From an uncultured Bacteroidia bacterium (lineage in GTDB: Bacteria > Bacteroidota > Bacteroidia > Bacteroidales > ML635J-15), in NCBI GenBank assembly GCA_902800045.1, contig CADCCZ010000009.1:1-63449 (forward strand): DNA of 63,449 bases, read 5' to 3'. The notes beneath the pieces are model-generated. The model saw only the letters and a program-made list of their open reading frames with translations. It was not told where the DNA came from and ran no database searches. Shown here in pieces: positions 44,956-54,347 of this stretch (the first letter of the stretch is position 1; each line of letters opens with the position of its first letter). Position numbers and translations under genes: made by a program.

Positions 44956-45933
44956 TTATATCTTCGCTATTTCGTTTTTGATTCTTGTCCAGCGCTTTTC
45001 GTCCATTGTAGCACCTACAACTTCGATTACATTGCCAGCAATGACATTTCCTGCCTTTACGCATCTGTCGAGCGACCAGTTGTTTACAAGACCATAAATA
45101 AAGCCTGCTGCGAAATTATCTCCTGCTGCTGTGGTATCAACACGGGTTGCTGGAAATTCGGGCTCACAATCCTTGTATTTGCCTTGTTTTACCCATGCGC
45201 CATGCTTTCCAATCTTTACTACGGCAATGTCGCAAATTGACGAAATCATATCAAGTGCTGTCTCGGGGTCCTTGCCATCAGTAAATGCTGCTGCTTCTTC
45301 CTCGTTGGCAAAAACTATATCGACATACTTTTCGATGAGATAACGTAAAAATTCAAGATTATCTTCAACGACATTGTAGCTTGCAAGATCGAGTGAAACT
45401 TTCAGCCCGTTTTCCTTTGCCAGCGACATTGCTTTCTCGATAAGTTCGTGGTTGATAATTAGATAACCTTCTACATGGAGAATGTCGTAATCGACAAACA
45501 TTGTCGCATTGATATCTTCGGCCAGCAATTCAGCAGCAGCGCCAAGATAAGTTGCAAATGTACGTTCCGAATCCTTGCTTACCAATGCTACGGCGCGACC
45601 ACTTGCAGTTTCGCTTTTTATCAAGCGGGGAATAACACCTGTACGTTTCATGTCGCTTGCAAAGAAGTCGCCCAGTTCGTCGGGACCAATCTTACCTACA
45701 AAACCAGTTTCTATGCCCATATTGGCAAGGCTGCGAATAGTATTTGCAGCCGAACCACCGCTCGCCATGCTACGTGGGAACTTTTTTGTTTCCATCTGAA
45801 TTTTTTCACTCAGTTCACTGTCAACAAGTTGCATGCTGCCTTTGGGCAGGTTCAGTTTTTCCAAAACCTTGTCGCTATCTATCATGGTCATTATATCGAC
45901 CAGTGCGTTTCCAAGACCTATTACTTTTGCCAT
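44956..45933 (-). CDS. PfkB-family carbohydrate/nucleoside kinase
   Basis: 325 residues from the ATG at 45933 (MAKVIGLGNALVDI). The longer frame to 45957 would begin inside the promoter. Ribokinase-fold signatures are GLGNALVD, the two-glycine substrate motif SGGSAANT, and the C-terminal DTTAAGDNFAAGF with the catalytic aspartate. PfkB members phosphorylate sugars or adenosine; the similarity looks closest to adenosine kinase-like Bacteroidota enzymes, but the substrate is not certain. Monocistronic. Confidence 0.9.
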   Translation of the reverse strand: MAKVIGLGNALVDIMTMIDSDKVLEKLNLPKGSMQLVDSELSEKIQMETKKFPRSMASGGSAANTIRSLANMGIETGFVGKIGPDELGDFFASDMKRTGVIPRLIKSETASGRAVALVSKDSERTFATYLGAAAELLAEDINATMFVDYDILHVEGYLIINHELIEKAMSLAKENGLKVSLDLASYNVVEDNLEFLRYLIEKYVDIVFANEEEAAAFTDGKDPETALDMISSICDIAVVKIGKHGAWVKQGKYKDCEPEFPATRVDTTAAGDNFAAGFIYGLVNNWSLDRCVKAGNVIAGNVIEVVGATMDEKRWTRIKNEIAKI

Positions 45934-45954
45934 AGTTTTTAGATTTTTGTTCTG

Positions 45955-45962
45955 CAAATATA
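45955..45962 (-). promoter_or_regulatory. -7 promoter element TATATTTG (minus strand)
   Basis: TAnnTTTG match 22 bases upstream of the kinase ATG. It overlaps the alternative upstream ATG and rules it out. Confidence 0.6.
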
Positions 45963-45964
45963 GT

Positions 45965-46020
45965 AATCAATGAGCAATGTACAATGAATATTTGATAATG
46001 AATAATTGATAATTAATTGC
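45965..46020. repeat. Low-complexity intergenic words (GATAATGAATAATTGATAATTA type)
   Basis: AATGAGCAATGTACAATGAA and TGATAATTAATT words between divergent genes. They are of the same style as the other repeats but distinct in sequence. Function unknown. Confidence 0.4.
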
Positions 46021-46040
46021 CATGTCATTCGGAAAAATAT

Positions 46041-46048
46041 TATATTTG
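46041..46048 (+). promoter_or_regulatory. -7 promoter element TATATTTG
   Basis: TAnnTTTG match about 50 bases upstream of the ATG at 46099. Confidence 0.55.
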
Positions 46049-46098
46049 TGCCATAAACATTTAAGGTTGATTTTATTAATGTAAAATAAAGGGCTATT

Positions 46099-49000
46099 AT
46101 GAAAAAATTTTTACTGAATTTGGTTTTACTGGCAGTACTTTGTTTCCCCGTCGCAATATGTGCCCAGACAATTGTTGAAATTGGCTCAAGTGCAGGAACA
46201 AGTTATAAACTGCCGTTAAATATGGAATACAAATATTCGCTTACCCAGCAGATTTATAAGGCAGATGAAATTGAAGTTGCAGGAACAATTTCTTCTGTAA
46301 GTTTCTACTATAGGAATACGTCACCTATGCTTATACAAAGGCTTCGGCTGTATATGATGCACACTGCAAAGACTTCTTTTGTAAACAACGATGACATCGT
46401 TTCTCTTGATACGGCGACCTTGGTATATGAAGGCGATTTTGCTGCTGATAGCACTGGTTGGTTTACACTTGCTCTCAATAATGCATTTGAATACAATGGA
46501 ACAGATAACCTTTTAATCTGTTTTTGTGATACGGTCATAGATGATAGTTTAGGCACTAATTATAAATTTAGATGCTCAGGCTCTATTGTAAATTACACAT
46601 CAATATCTTATTACAGCAATACTGATATTCCAGATGTTAACGATTTGTCGGTTTATGGAGGAAGCAAGGAAAGATATACATATCGAAGCAATATCAGGCT
46701 TGGTATTACCCCAGCACCAGGACGTTGTTTCAAGCCGACATCTCTCGCAGTAACTGATGAAACAGCACACGGGGCTTTAGTCTCATGGACTGCAAGGGAA
46801 GGCGAAACAGCTTGGCAGATTTGTCTGAATGATGACGAGGACAGTATAATAAATGTTGATACAAATCCTTATGAACTAACTGGATTAACTCCAGAAACAA
46901 CATATACGGTAAAAGTGCGGACAACTTGCTACGAAGGAGCGTATAGCGGCTGGACTAGTAATGTATCCTTTACAACTTCTATAGCTTGTCCTGCTCCTAC
47001 AGGCTTGACTGAATCGGAACGGAGCACAACTACAGCAACTATAACATGGGAGGCCGGTGGTAACGAAAGCGAATGGCAGGTTTGCATTAACAATTATGAA
47101 GATAACCTTATTGATGTTACAGAAAATCAATATACCCTTACAGGTTTAACTCCTAATTCGCAAACAAGAGTAAAGGTACGGGCTAATTGCGGTGAGGAAG
47201 GACATAGCAATTGGGTTAACATATATGTTTTAACAGATGCTGCATGTCGGACTCCAACTGCATTAACTTGTACACCAGATGTACATTCGGCAACTATATC
47301 GTGGACTGCCGGTGCCGATGAAACACTTTGGAACATACAATACAAGGTAACTTCTGAGAGCAATTATACAAACGTTAATGGATTGACATCGCCTACATAT
47401 ACGATTACAGGACTTGCAAGTGGTACTGCGTATACTGTAATGGTTCAAGGGGATTGTGGAGACAATGGTACATCATTTTGGAGATCATTAAACTTTACCA
47501 CCAAATATGGAATCCCATTTCTAGAGGAGTTTGAAGATACCCCTGATAATTGGTCAAGAGGTCAAGGACTTCTTTCTACTGTGCTGGATGGTGGTTTTCT
47601 TAACATCAATTCTAGTAGCGGATGGACATTTTGTTCGTATAATTATAATCTTAATGGCGTTTTTGACAGTCATGCGTATGTTAATCTATGGGGCTCTTCC
47701 CGCAAAGAATGGTTGATAACACCCAATATTGTAATGGATGCCAATGTGCAACTTACTTTCGATTTGGCATTAACCAAATATTCAGGCACATTGCAGCCAG
47801 TGGATACAACTAGTCAGCGAGGTGACAAGTTTATCGTTCTTATAAGTACAGACGATGGTGCAACATGGACAATCCTACGCCAGTACGACAATGTAGGTTC
47901 CGAATATGTATTTAACAATATTGCCACTGCGGGCGAGAATGTGCTAATTGGTCTTGCTGATTATAGCACAGACAATGTAAAAATTGCATTCTATGGCGAG
48001 TCAACTGTAACAGGTGGGGATGTCAATATACATATTGATAATGTAAAGCTTGATTATATAAGACCATTTGATTTGACCGTCTCGAATATCACTGCTACTA
48101 CTGCTGATGTCGCTTGGAATAATGTTCCGAGTGTGCTGTGGGAGCTGAAATATGGCATTCATGGATTTAATGTTGAAAACGAAGGCACATTGGTTGAAAA
48201 CATTACTCAAACTTCGTACTCTATCAATGGACTTTTAGCTAATACAAATTACGATGTTTATGTAAGGGCAGCCTGTATGAATGCTGGTGATTGTGAATGG
48301 GCAATGGTCTCATTTAGAACTGATTGCGGTATTCAGGCAATCCCATATATTCAAACTTTTGATGATGTTGTAGGCAGTCGGGTTATTCCTCCTTGTTGGC
48401 AGCGTATTGTTGAAAGCAATGAGTATACTTACGTATACCCAGTAGTTTCAACGGCACTCCATGATTATACTGGACTTACTTATTCAGGAACAAGATATAT
48501 GTTAATGAAGACAACTGACGATAGTCCACAAAATATCATAGCTTTGCCGCAAATGTCGGACATTAATACCTTGACAATTTCCTTTTGGGCAAAGTATAGT
48601 GCTCTTGCTAATATTCCAGAAAGTTTTCAGATTGGATATATGTCAAACGGAGAATTTACCCCTTTGGAGTCGATTACTTTGACAGAAAACTACAGGCAAT
48701 ATGCTGTATCGTTGAATGCTGTACCCACCGATGCTGATAGGATTGCTATAGAAATGTATAATTCTACGGGCGATTCGAAAGTTTCCATTGATGATATTGA
48801 AGTGAATTATATTCAGTCGTGTCCGCGTCCAATCAATGTAAATATAGCAAGCGTTACGACCAATTCCGCAGTTGTAACATGGACACCAGTTGGAGAAGAA
48901 GCCGCTTGGCAATATACTTTAGACAATGGTATCACATGGAATAATTTTGAAAGTACACCCGCAGGAACAACAACAATGGAAGCCACAATTACAGGTTTGA

Positions 49001-52000
49001 CTATAAATACTGACTATTCGTTAAAACTACGAGCATATTGTAGCGACAGCGAACAAAGCGAAGCAAGTTACGAGGTTCCGTTTTTCACGGCACAATGCGA
49101 GTCGGAAGATATGTGCGAAATAACATATTCTCTATTCGATAGTTATGGCCTTGGCTGGTTTAATTCAGCCCTTAAAGTGGTAGATGTTGAAACTGGGAGA
49201 GCCTTGAAAGTTTTGACAATGCCAACTGATACATTTGCAACTGGTACGATTTCGGTTTGCCACGGCAAGGAAATACGATTTGCGTGGATGGGTACTATGA
49301 ATGATCCGGATTTGTCTTATACAATAACTGATGTCAATGGGTATGAAATATTTCACGTAAGCAACCAGCAGACAGTACCAGTCTCTTATATTGTTGACTG
49401 TACAATACCCGATTGCCCTAGACCTAGGGATTTGGCAGTTTCTAATGTGAATGCGCATTATGCAACAATCTCATGGACATCTGTTGGTAGCGAAACTGCT
49501 TGGCAAGTATGCGTCAATGGAGAGGAAGATAATGTAATTGATGTTACAGAAACTACATATACCATTAGCGGACTTCTTCCCGAATCTGACTATACGGTTA
49601 AGGTGCGCGCAAATTGTAGCGATAGTGTTGGTGTAAGCGATTGGTCTAATAGTGTGTCGTTTACAACTCTTATTGCATGTCCTGTTCCTACCAATCTTAC
49701 AGTCTCAAATATTGACATGAGTTCTGCAACTCTGACTTGGACTGCTGGCAGAGATGAAACAGCTTGGCAGTTAGTGCTTAATGACGATGAAGACAACATT
49801 ATTGACCTTGATGTTCCATTTTGTACAATAACTGGGCTTTCGTCAGGAACGGAATACAATGTAAAAGTGCGTGCAAATTGCGAAAGCGATGGTGAAAGTG
49901 AGTGGACAAATGTATATGAATTTTCTACAGCTTTTTGTGAGGCCGAAGACCAGTGTGATATAATTTATTCTCTTTCAGATAGTTATGGTGATGGATGGGA
50001 AGGCTCTTTAATAAAAGTATTGGATGCAGAAACAGATGTGCTTATTACAACATTGACTGTAAGAGATGGAGAATCGCAGGTTGATGGCAGAATCCCTGTT
50101 TGTGATGGTCGTCAAATCAAGTTTGTGTGGGTTGATGGTGGCGGTTTTTTTGCAAGCGAAATTTCGTATAGTTTAACAGATGCTAATAATAATTTTTTCA
50201 TAAATAACATAAGTGATACTTCAATTGTCATGATCAACTGTTCAGGTTGTATTAGACCGTCTAATTTGCAGGCTAACAATGTTGGTTCTACTTGGTTTGA
50301 TCTTTCGTGGACGGCAGGTGCAGACGAAACGGAATGGCAGATTTGTAGAGCCTTTGATTTTGATAATGCGATAGATGTAAATTCTAATTCGTATGTAATG
50401 ACTGGATTAAGACCAGAAACCCATTATTTGGTATGTCTTCGAGCAAAATGTCAGGAAGATTCATATAGTAACTGGCTGATTCAACCATTCGCAACTCTTG
50501 CCAGATGTCACGAACCTACTAATCTTATTGCATCAACTATTGATACAACTTATGCAACTTTATCATGGTCGTCAGGTGGAGACGAAACAGCTTGGCAGAT
50601 TTGCATAAACAACGATTTGGAACATATTGTTGATGTAAATGATACTACATACACATTAACAAACCTTATAGGTGGATTGGAATACACGGTGATGGTGCGT
50701 GCAAATTGCGGATATGAGCCAAGCGAATGGGTGGAGACTACATTTATTACGCTGTCGTCATGTTATGCGCCACGTGAATTGGCCGTGTCGGATGTCAGTT
50801 CAACTTCTGCTCTCGTAACATGGGAGGGCGAATCCGACAGCTATGTAATATGGTATAGGACTGCAGAAACCGATGGAGTTTCGTATTTTACTGATTTCGA
50901 AGAAGGTCTTCCTGTTGGCTGGACAACTATTGATAACGATGAAGATGGTTATTGCTGGCAATCGACCGATGAATTAGGTGGCGGTTTTAACTGCCATTCT
51001 GGAACGGTATGCATGACTTCCGCAAGTTTCGAAAATTCGGATTTGTTTCCATTGGAACCCGACAATTGGCTGGTATCTCCACGACTTGCATTAGATGGCA
51101 CGTTGAAAGTTTGGTTGAGAATCCAGGATGTTTCGTATCCCGATGAACATTTTGGCATTTTTGTATCGACAAGAGGTAATGCAGTCGCTGACTTTACAGC
51201 ACAGGTGCTGCCTGAAACTGTCGCAACGGAGGAATATACAGAATATACGGTTGATTTGAGTTCCTTTAATGGACAGATGGGATATATTGCTGTACGTCAT
51301 TACAATAGCTTTGACCAATTCCGCTTAAACTTGGATGATTTTGGCCTATATTCGGAGCCAATTCCAGCAGGAGAGTGGATTGAAGCTACAACAACAGAAA
51401 ACTATTATGAAATAACAAACTTGGCACAGGGAACAGAATACGACATACAGGTTAGGAGCATTTGCGGCGATGAACAAAGTGCTTGGAGTTACAAAAGTTC
51501 GTTTGCCACTCTTATTCCAACTTATACAATTGTCGCAACAGCTGGCGAAAACGGCACTATTACTCCTGTTGGTGAAATTACTGTTAGTGAAGGCAATGAC
51601 CAAGTCTTCATGATTATTCCAGACGAAGGTTACCGCATCGAAAATGTATTGGTTGACGGATTTTCTGTAGTAATGGAAAACATTGAAAACAATACTTACA
51701 CGTTTACCAATATAATCGGAAATCATACTATTTATGTAACATTTGGGTCGCTTGTTTCGGCAAATATGGCAGAAGTACCTTCTGTTTCAATCTTCCCAAA
51801 CCCGAATAACGGTACTTACAATATAGTCTTTGGCAATATTAGTGGCAGTGTAACATATCAACTCTATGATGCTCGTGGAGCAATGGTTGAAACTCGCGAC
51901 ATCAGTGTTACAAACGATAAACCTGTTATTTTCAATCACAACCTAATCCCAGGAACTTATTTTGTAAGAATCATTGCTGACGATAAGGTTTTCGTCGAGA

Positions 52001-52017
52001 AACTAGTAGTCGAATAA
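46099..52017 (+). CDS. 1,972-residue fibronectin type III adhesin with T9SS tail
   Basis: Signal peptide to ~23 (LCFPVAICAQ). At least ten fibronectin type III-like modules of ~90 residues, each opening with C-x-x-P (CFKPTSLAV, CPAPTGLTE, CRTPTALTC, CPRPINVNI, CPRPRDLAV, CPVPTNLTV, CIRPSNLQA, CHEPTNLIA, CYAPRELAV) and ending in Y.VKVRANC. Interspersed are three choice-of-anchor/MAM-like domains (FLEEFEDTPDNWSRGQG, IQTFDDVVGS, YFTDFEEGLPVGWTTIDNDE) and two DSYGxGW domains. One InlB-like repeat lies near 1810-1880. A T9SS type A tail (IFPNPNNGTYNI ... GTYFVRII) ends it. No protease motif is present. It should be a surface-exposed binding protein, possibly a partner of the C25 peptidases. Confidence 0.85.
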   Translation: MKKFLLNLVLLAVLCFPVAICAQTIVEIGSSAGTSYKLPLNMEYKYSLTQQIYKADEIEVAGTISSVSFYYRNTSPMLIQRLRLYMMHTAKTSFVNNDDIVSLDTATLVYEGDFAADSTGWFTLALNNAFEYNGTDNLLICFCDTVIDDSLGTNYKFRCSGSIVNYTSISYYSNTDIPDVNDLSVYGGSKERYTYRSNIRLGITPAPGRCFKPTSLAVTDETAHGALVSWTAREGETAWQICLNDDEDSIINVDTNPYELTGLTPETTYTVKVRTTCYEGAYSGWTSNVSFTTSIACPAPTGLTESERSTTTATITWEAGGNESEWQVCINNYEDNLIDVTENQYTLTGLTPNSQTRVKVRANCGEEGHSNWVNIYVLTDAACRTPTALTCTPDVHSATISWTAGADETLWNIQYKVTSESNYTNVNGLTSPTYTITGLASGTAYTVMVQGDCGDNGTSFWRSLNFTTKYGIPFLEEFEDTPDNWSRGQGLLSTVLDGGFLNINSSSGWTFCSYNYNLNGVFDSHAYVNLWGSSRKEWLITPNIVMDANVQLTFDLALTKYSGTLQPVDTTSQRGDKFIVLISTDDGATWTILRQYDNVGSEYVFNNIATAGENVLIGLADYSTDNVKIAFYGESTVTGGDVNIHIDNVKLDYIRPFDLTVSNITATTADVAWNNVPSVLWELKYGIHGFNVENEGTLVENITQTSYSINGLLANTNYDVYVRAACMNAGDCEWAMVSFRTDCGIQAIPYIQTFDDVVGSRVIPPCWQRIVESNEYTYVYPVVSTALHDYTGLTYSGTRYMLMKTTDDSPQNIIALPQMSDINTLTISFWAKYSALANIPESFQIGYMSNGEFTPLESITLTENYRQYAVSLNAVPTDADRIAIEMYNSTGDSKVSIDDIEVNYIQSCPRPINVNIASVTTNSAVVTWTPVGEEAAWQYTLDNGITWNNFESTPAGTTTMEATITGLTINTDYSLKLRAYCSDSEQSEASYEVPFFTAQCESEDMCEITYSLFDSYGLGWFNSALKVVDVETGRALKVLTMPTDTFATGTISVCHGKEIRFAWMGTMNDPDLSYTITDVNGYEIFHVSNQQTVPVSYIVDCTIPDCPRPRDLAVSNVNAHYATISWTSVGSETAWQVCVNGEEDNVIDVTETTYTISGLLPESDYTVKVRANCSDSVGVSDWSNSVSFTTLIACPVPTNLTVSNIDMSSATLTWTAGRDETAWQLVLNDDEDNIIDLDVPFCTITGLSSGTEYNVKVRANCESDGESEWTNVYEFSTAFCEAEDQCDIIYSLSDSYGDGWEGSLIKVLDAETDVLITTLTVRDGESQVDGRIPVCDGRQIKFVWVDGGGFFASEISYSLTDANNNFFINNISDTSIVMINCSGCIRPSNLQANNVGSTWFDLSWTAGADETEWQICRAFDFDNAIDVNSNSYVMTGLRPETHYLVCLRAKCQEDSYSNWLIQPFATLARCHEPTNLIASTIDTTYATLSWSSGGDETAWQICINNDLEHIVDVNDTTYTLTNLIGGLEYTVMVRANCGYEPSEWVETTFITLSSCYAPRELAVSDVSSTSALVTWEGESDSYVIWYRTAETDGVSYFTDFEEGLPVGWTTIDNDEDGYCWQSTDELGGGFNCHSGTVCMTSASFENSDLFPLEPDNWLVSPRLALDGTLKVWLRIQDVSYPDEHFGIFVSTRGNAVADFTAQVLPETVATEEYTEYTVDLSSFNGQMGYIAVRHYNSFDQFRLNLDDFGLYSEPIPAGEWIEATTTENYYEITNLAQGTEYDIQVRSICGDEQSAWSYKSSFATLIPTYTIVATAGENGTITPVGEITVSEGNDQVFMIIPDEGYRIENVLVDGFSVVMENIENNTYTFTNIIGNHTIYVTFGSLVSANMAEVPSVSIFPNPNNGTYNIVFGNISGSVTYQLYDARGAMVETRDISVTNDKPVIFNHNLIPGTYFVRIIADDKVFVEKLVVE

Positions 52018-52039
52018 CTTTGATTAATATCAAACAAAA

Positions 52040-52067
52040 AAGGCCATCCAACGGATGACCTTTTTTA
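52040..52067 (+). terminator. Terminator between convergent genes
   Basis: AAGGCCATCC and GGATGACCTT pair with one mismatch around an AAC loop. A T-run follows, and an A-run lies before it, so it may serve both strands. Confidence 0.8.
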
Positions 52068-52083
52068 TTTGATAGCGGTAATC

Positions 52084-52914
52084 TTATCTTGCCTTAAGTC
52101 CAAGAATCTGGCGTGCTTCTGCCGAAGTTGCGATTCCACGACCAAGTTCCTTAGCAAGTCTTACAACCTTTGCAACGAGTTCTCCGTTCGACTTTGCAAG
52201 TACGCCCTTTTCGAGATAAAGATTGTCCTCGAAGCCTACGCGAACGTTTCCACCCATTGCTATTGCTGCTGCTGCCATCGGGAAAGCATTGCGGCCAACA
52301 CCTGTTACTGTCCAAGTAGAACCAGCAGGAATGCCGTTTACAAGCCAGCAGAGGTTTGCAACTGTTGCAGGAGTACAACCGGGTACGCCAAGTACGAAGT
52401 TGAACTGCATCGGGTCACCGGGAACCTGTCCTTTGCGAGCCATCGTGAGGATGGTGTCGAGGTGTCCCATTTCGAAGCATTCGTATTCGGGCTTAATGCC
52501 GCGTTCAATCATACGCTTGCCGAATGCACGCATAGTTGGCATTGTGTTGTCGAAAATTTCGTCACCGAAGTTGCAGGTACCGCAGTCGAGGGTTGCCATT
52601 TCGGGAACTGGATTTGTGTCGGTCGATTGCAGACGCTCATCGGGAGTCATACCTACTGCACCGCCAGTCGATGGGATAAGAATTACATCAGGGCAAACCT
52701 TGAGGATAGCCTCGGTGCATTCCTGGAAACGGTCGCGGCTCTGGGTAGGAGTACCGTCGTCGAAACGAACGTGCAGGTGAACGATAGCAGCACCAGCGTC
52801 AACAGCCGACTTTGCTTCGCGTACGATTTCCTCTACGGTATAAGGTACGTTAGGATTCTGTTCCTTGGTAACTTCTGCACCGCAAATAGCGGCGGTAATT
52901 ATCAGTTTTTCCAT
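52084..52914 (-). CDS. kce: 3-keto-5-aminohexanoate cleavage enzyme
   Basis: 276 residues, the family's usual length. In lysine fermentation it converts 3-keto-5-aminohexanoate and acetyl-CoA to acetoacetate and 3-aminobutyryl-CoA. BKACE-fold signatures are GAAIVHLHVR with zinc ligands H46 and H48, VGFEDNLYL with the third ligand glutamate (~229), and IPSTGGAVGMT. Adjacent kal strongly supports the assignment. It starts 9 bases after kal and shares its operon. Confidence 0.93.
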   Translation of the reverse strand: MEKLIITAAICGAEVTKEQNPNVPYTVEEIVREAKSAVDAGAAIVHLHVRFDDGTPTQSRDRFQECTEAILKVCPDVILIPSTGGAVGMTPDERLQSTDTNPVPEMATLDCGTCNFGDEIFDNTMPTMRAFGKRMIERGIKPEYECFEMGHLDTILTMARKGQVPGDPMQFNFVLGVPGCTPATVANLCWLVNGIPAGSTWTVTGVGRNAFPMAAAAIAMGGNVRVGFEDNLYLEKGVLAKSNGELVAKVVRLAKELGRGIATSAEARQILGLKAR

Positions 52915-52923
52915 ATCGTACGC

Positions 52924-53313
52924 TTATTTTTTTCTTTGACAATCCTTTGGAGTTACACAAGTTCCCGAAGCACGGCAAACGAGGATAGGTTCGTCGAGTT
53001 CATCAGCAGCCGAAGCTGAGATGTCGGGACGAGCAACAGCAACTTTGCGAGCTTCGAACATCATGTGGCGTGAGGTGTTGCCTTCGCGGTCAATCCAACC
53101 TTCAGCCTCGATGAAGTCGCCTGCATAAACAGGAGCCTTGAATTCAATCATATCGTATGCGCAGAAAAGGCCTTCGTCGCCGTCACGCATAATGAGAAGT
53201 TCGGTAGCCACATCACCGAAAAGGTGAACCATGTGAGCACCATCAACCAAATTGCCACCGTAGTGTGCGTCTTTTGCGCTCATGCGCAGTCTAATCTTTG
53301 TTCTGTATTCCAT
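52924..53313 (-). CDS. kal: 3-aminobutyryl-CoA ammonia-lyase
   Basis: 129 residues, a single hot-dog domain. It removes ammonia from 3-aminobutyryl-CoA to give crotonyl-CoA, the step after Kce. The pattern [16 protein letters not shown] and [25 protein letters not shown] fits the Kal family. Without the kce context it could only be called a hot-dog thioesterase-like protein. It is upstream of kce in the same operon. Confidence 0.9.
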   Translation of the reverse strand: MEYRTKIRLRMSAKDAHYGGNLVDGAHMVHLFGDVATELLIMRDGDEGLFCAYDMIEFKAPVYAGDFIEAEGWIDREGNTSRHMMFEARKVAVARPDISASAADELDEPILVCRASGTCVTPKDCQRKK

Positions 53314-53318
53314 GTTCT

Positions 53319-53468
53319 AAATTTCTTTGTTTCTATGTTTCTATGGGCTTCGCCCGTTTCTAAGTTTCTTGTTGAGACGCAAAATTTTGCGTCTTTACTC
53401 TTTATTTTATAATTTTTATTGGCTTGCCGGTTAAAAGACTTTTAGCCTTTCAGCCTGCAAGCCTTTTC
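53319..53468. repeat. Mosaic intergenic repeats within the lysine-fermentation operon
   Basis: The 158 bases between the CoA-transferase gene and kal hold TTTCTATGTTTCTATGGG, mini-hairpin GGGCTTCGCCC, TTTCTAAGTTTC, GAGACGCAAAATTTTGCGTC (53374-53393), and CAGCCTGCAAGCC words. It is the same vocabulary as at 12374 and 60899. The hairpins may separate expression of the two parts. Confidence 0.65.
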
Positions 53469-53471
53469 GCC

Positions 53472-54116
53472 TTATTTTACAATATAGTCAACGAAGATGT
53501 TCTGAGTGTGGATTGCTTCTGGAGCAATTTCGCCAACCTTAACGATGTTCTCGATTTCGGCGATAACAACGTCGGCTGCCATAGCCATCATCGGGTTGAA
53601 GTTCTGGGTTGTGCCCTTGAAAACAAGGTTACCAGTTTCGTCGCCAACGGTTGCTCCGAGCAATGCGATGTCTGCATGTATCGGGAGTTCGAGGAGGTAA
53701 TCCTTGCCGTCAACGTTAATTACGCGCTTTCCTTCTGCAACAACTGTTCCAAGTCCAGTTGGAGTAAGAACGCCACCAAGACCAGCACCACCGCAACGGA
53801 TGCGTTCTGCAAGAGTTCCCTGAGGTACGAATTCGATTTCGAGTTCCTTGGAGTTCAACTGTGCGATAGTTTCCGGATTTGTACCGATGTGCGAAACTAT
53901 AGCCTTCTTAACCTGATGGTTAGCAACGAGGATACCAACGCCCTTGTCAACAAAAGCGGTATCGTTACCAATGATAGTTAGGTTCTTGATACCTGCATCG
54001 TGTATTCCCTTCAATACTTTGTTGGCAGAACCAACACCTAAAAATCCGCCGATCATGAGGGTCATTCCGTCCTTCACCATTGATACGGCCTGTTCTACTG
54101 AAATGAATTTATCCAT
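53472..54116 (-). CDS. atoD: 3-oxoacid/butyrate-acetoacetate CoA-transferase subunit A
   Basis: 214 residues. It has the subunit A pattern of type I CoA-transferases (GMTLMIGGFLGVGSANKVL, IGNDTAFVD, PQGTLAERIRCGGAGLGG, DIALLGATVGDETGNLVFKGTTQNFNP). Together with subunit B it exchanges CoA between butyryl-CoA and acetoacetate, ending lysine fermentation in butyrate and acetate. The catalytic glutamate lies in subunit B, and no subunit B gene is next to it here. It heads the atoD-kal-kce unit behind its own promoter. Confidence 0.9.
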   Translation of the reverse strand: MDKFISVEQAVSMVKDGMTLMIGGFLGVGSANKVLKGIHDAGIKNLTIIGNDTAFVDKGVGILVANHQVKKAIVSHIGTNPETIAQLNSKELEIEFVPQGTLAERIRCGGAGLGGVLTPTGLGTVVAEGKRVINVDGKDYLLELPIHADIALLGATVGDETGNLVFKGTTQNFNPMMAMAADVVIAEIENIVKVGEIAPEAIHTQNIFVDYIVK

Positions 54117-54155
54117 AGTTAATTCCTTTTAATTTATCTGTTTTAAAAACGGCTT

Positions 54156-54163
54156 CAAATATA
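54156..54163 (-). promoter_or_regulatory. -7 promoter element TATATTTG (minus strand)
   Basis: TAnnTTTG match about 40 bases upstream of the CoA-transferase gene. Confidence 0.5.
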
Positions 54164-54272
54164 GCACAAATATTTTGTTTGCGGATAATATTTTTAAACA
54201 AAAGCGGATTTGTTCAATATAAGGTAGGGTAGGACCTTGCAATAAGCTTGGCTAATGTGCTACATATAATAA

Positions 54273-54332
54273 AATATTCCTGCGTACCAGATTCTGAAAC
54301 AAGTCCAGAATGACAAGGTGCGCAGGAATATT
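54273..54332 (-). terminator. Long stem-loop terminator of the second C25 peptidase gene
   Basis: AATATTCCTGCG (54273-54284) pairs perfectly with 54321-54332. An inner ATTCTG/CAGAAT stem lies within the loop. T-rich sequence follows on the minus strand. The loop text (54290-54313) resembles a word seen widely in Bacteroidota intergenic DNA, from memory only. Confidence 0.75.
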
Positions 54333-54347
54333 CGTCGTAGAGTTGTC

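Noticed and set aside
52069..53019. Long plus-strand open frame opposite kce/kal
   Set aside because: It is antisense to two genes with clear family signatures and has no recognisable domain. The codon pattern explains it as a mirror frame.
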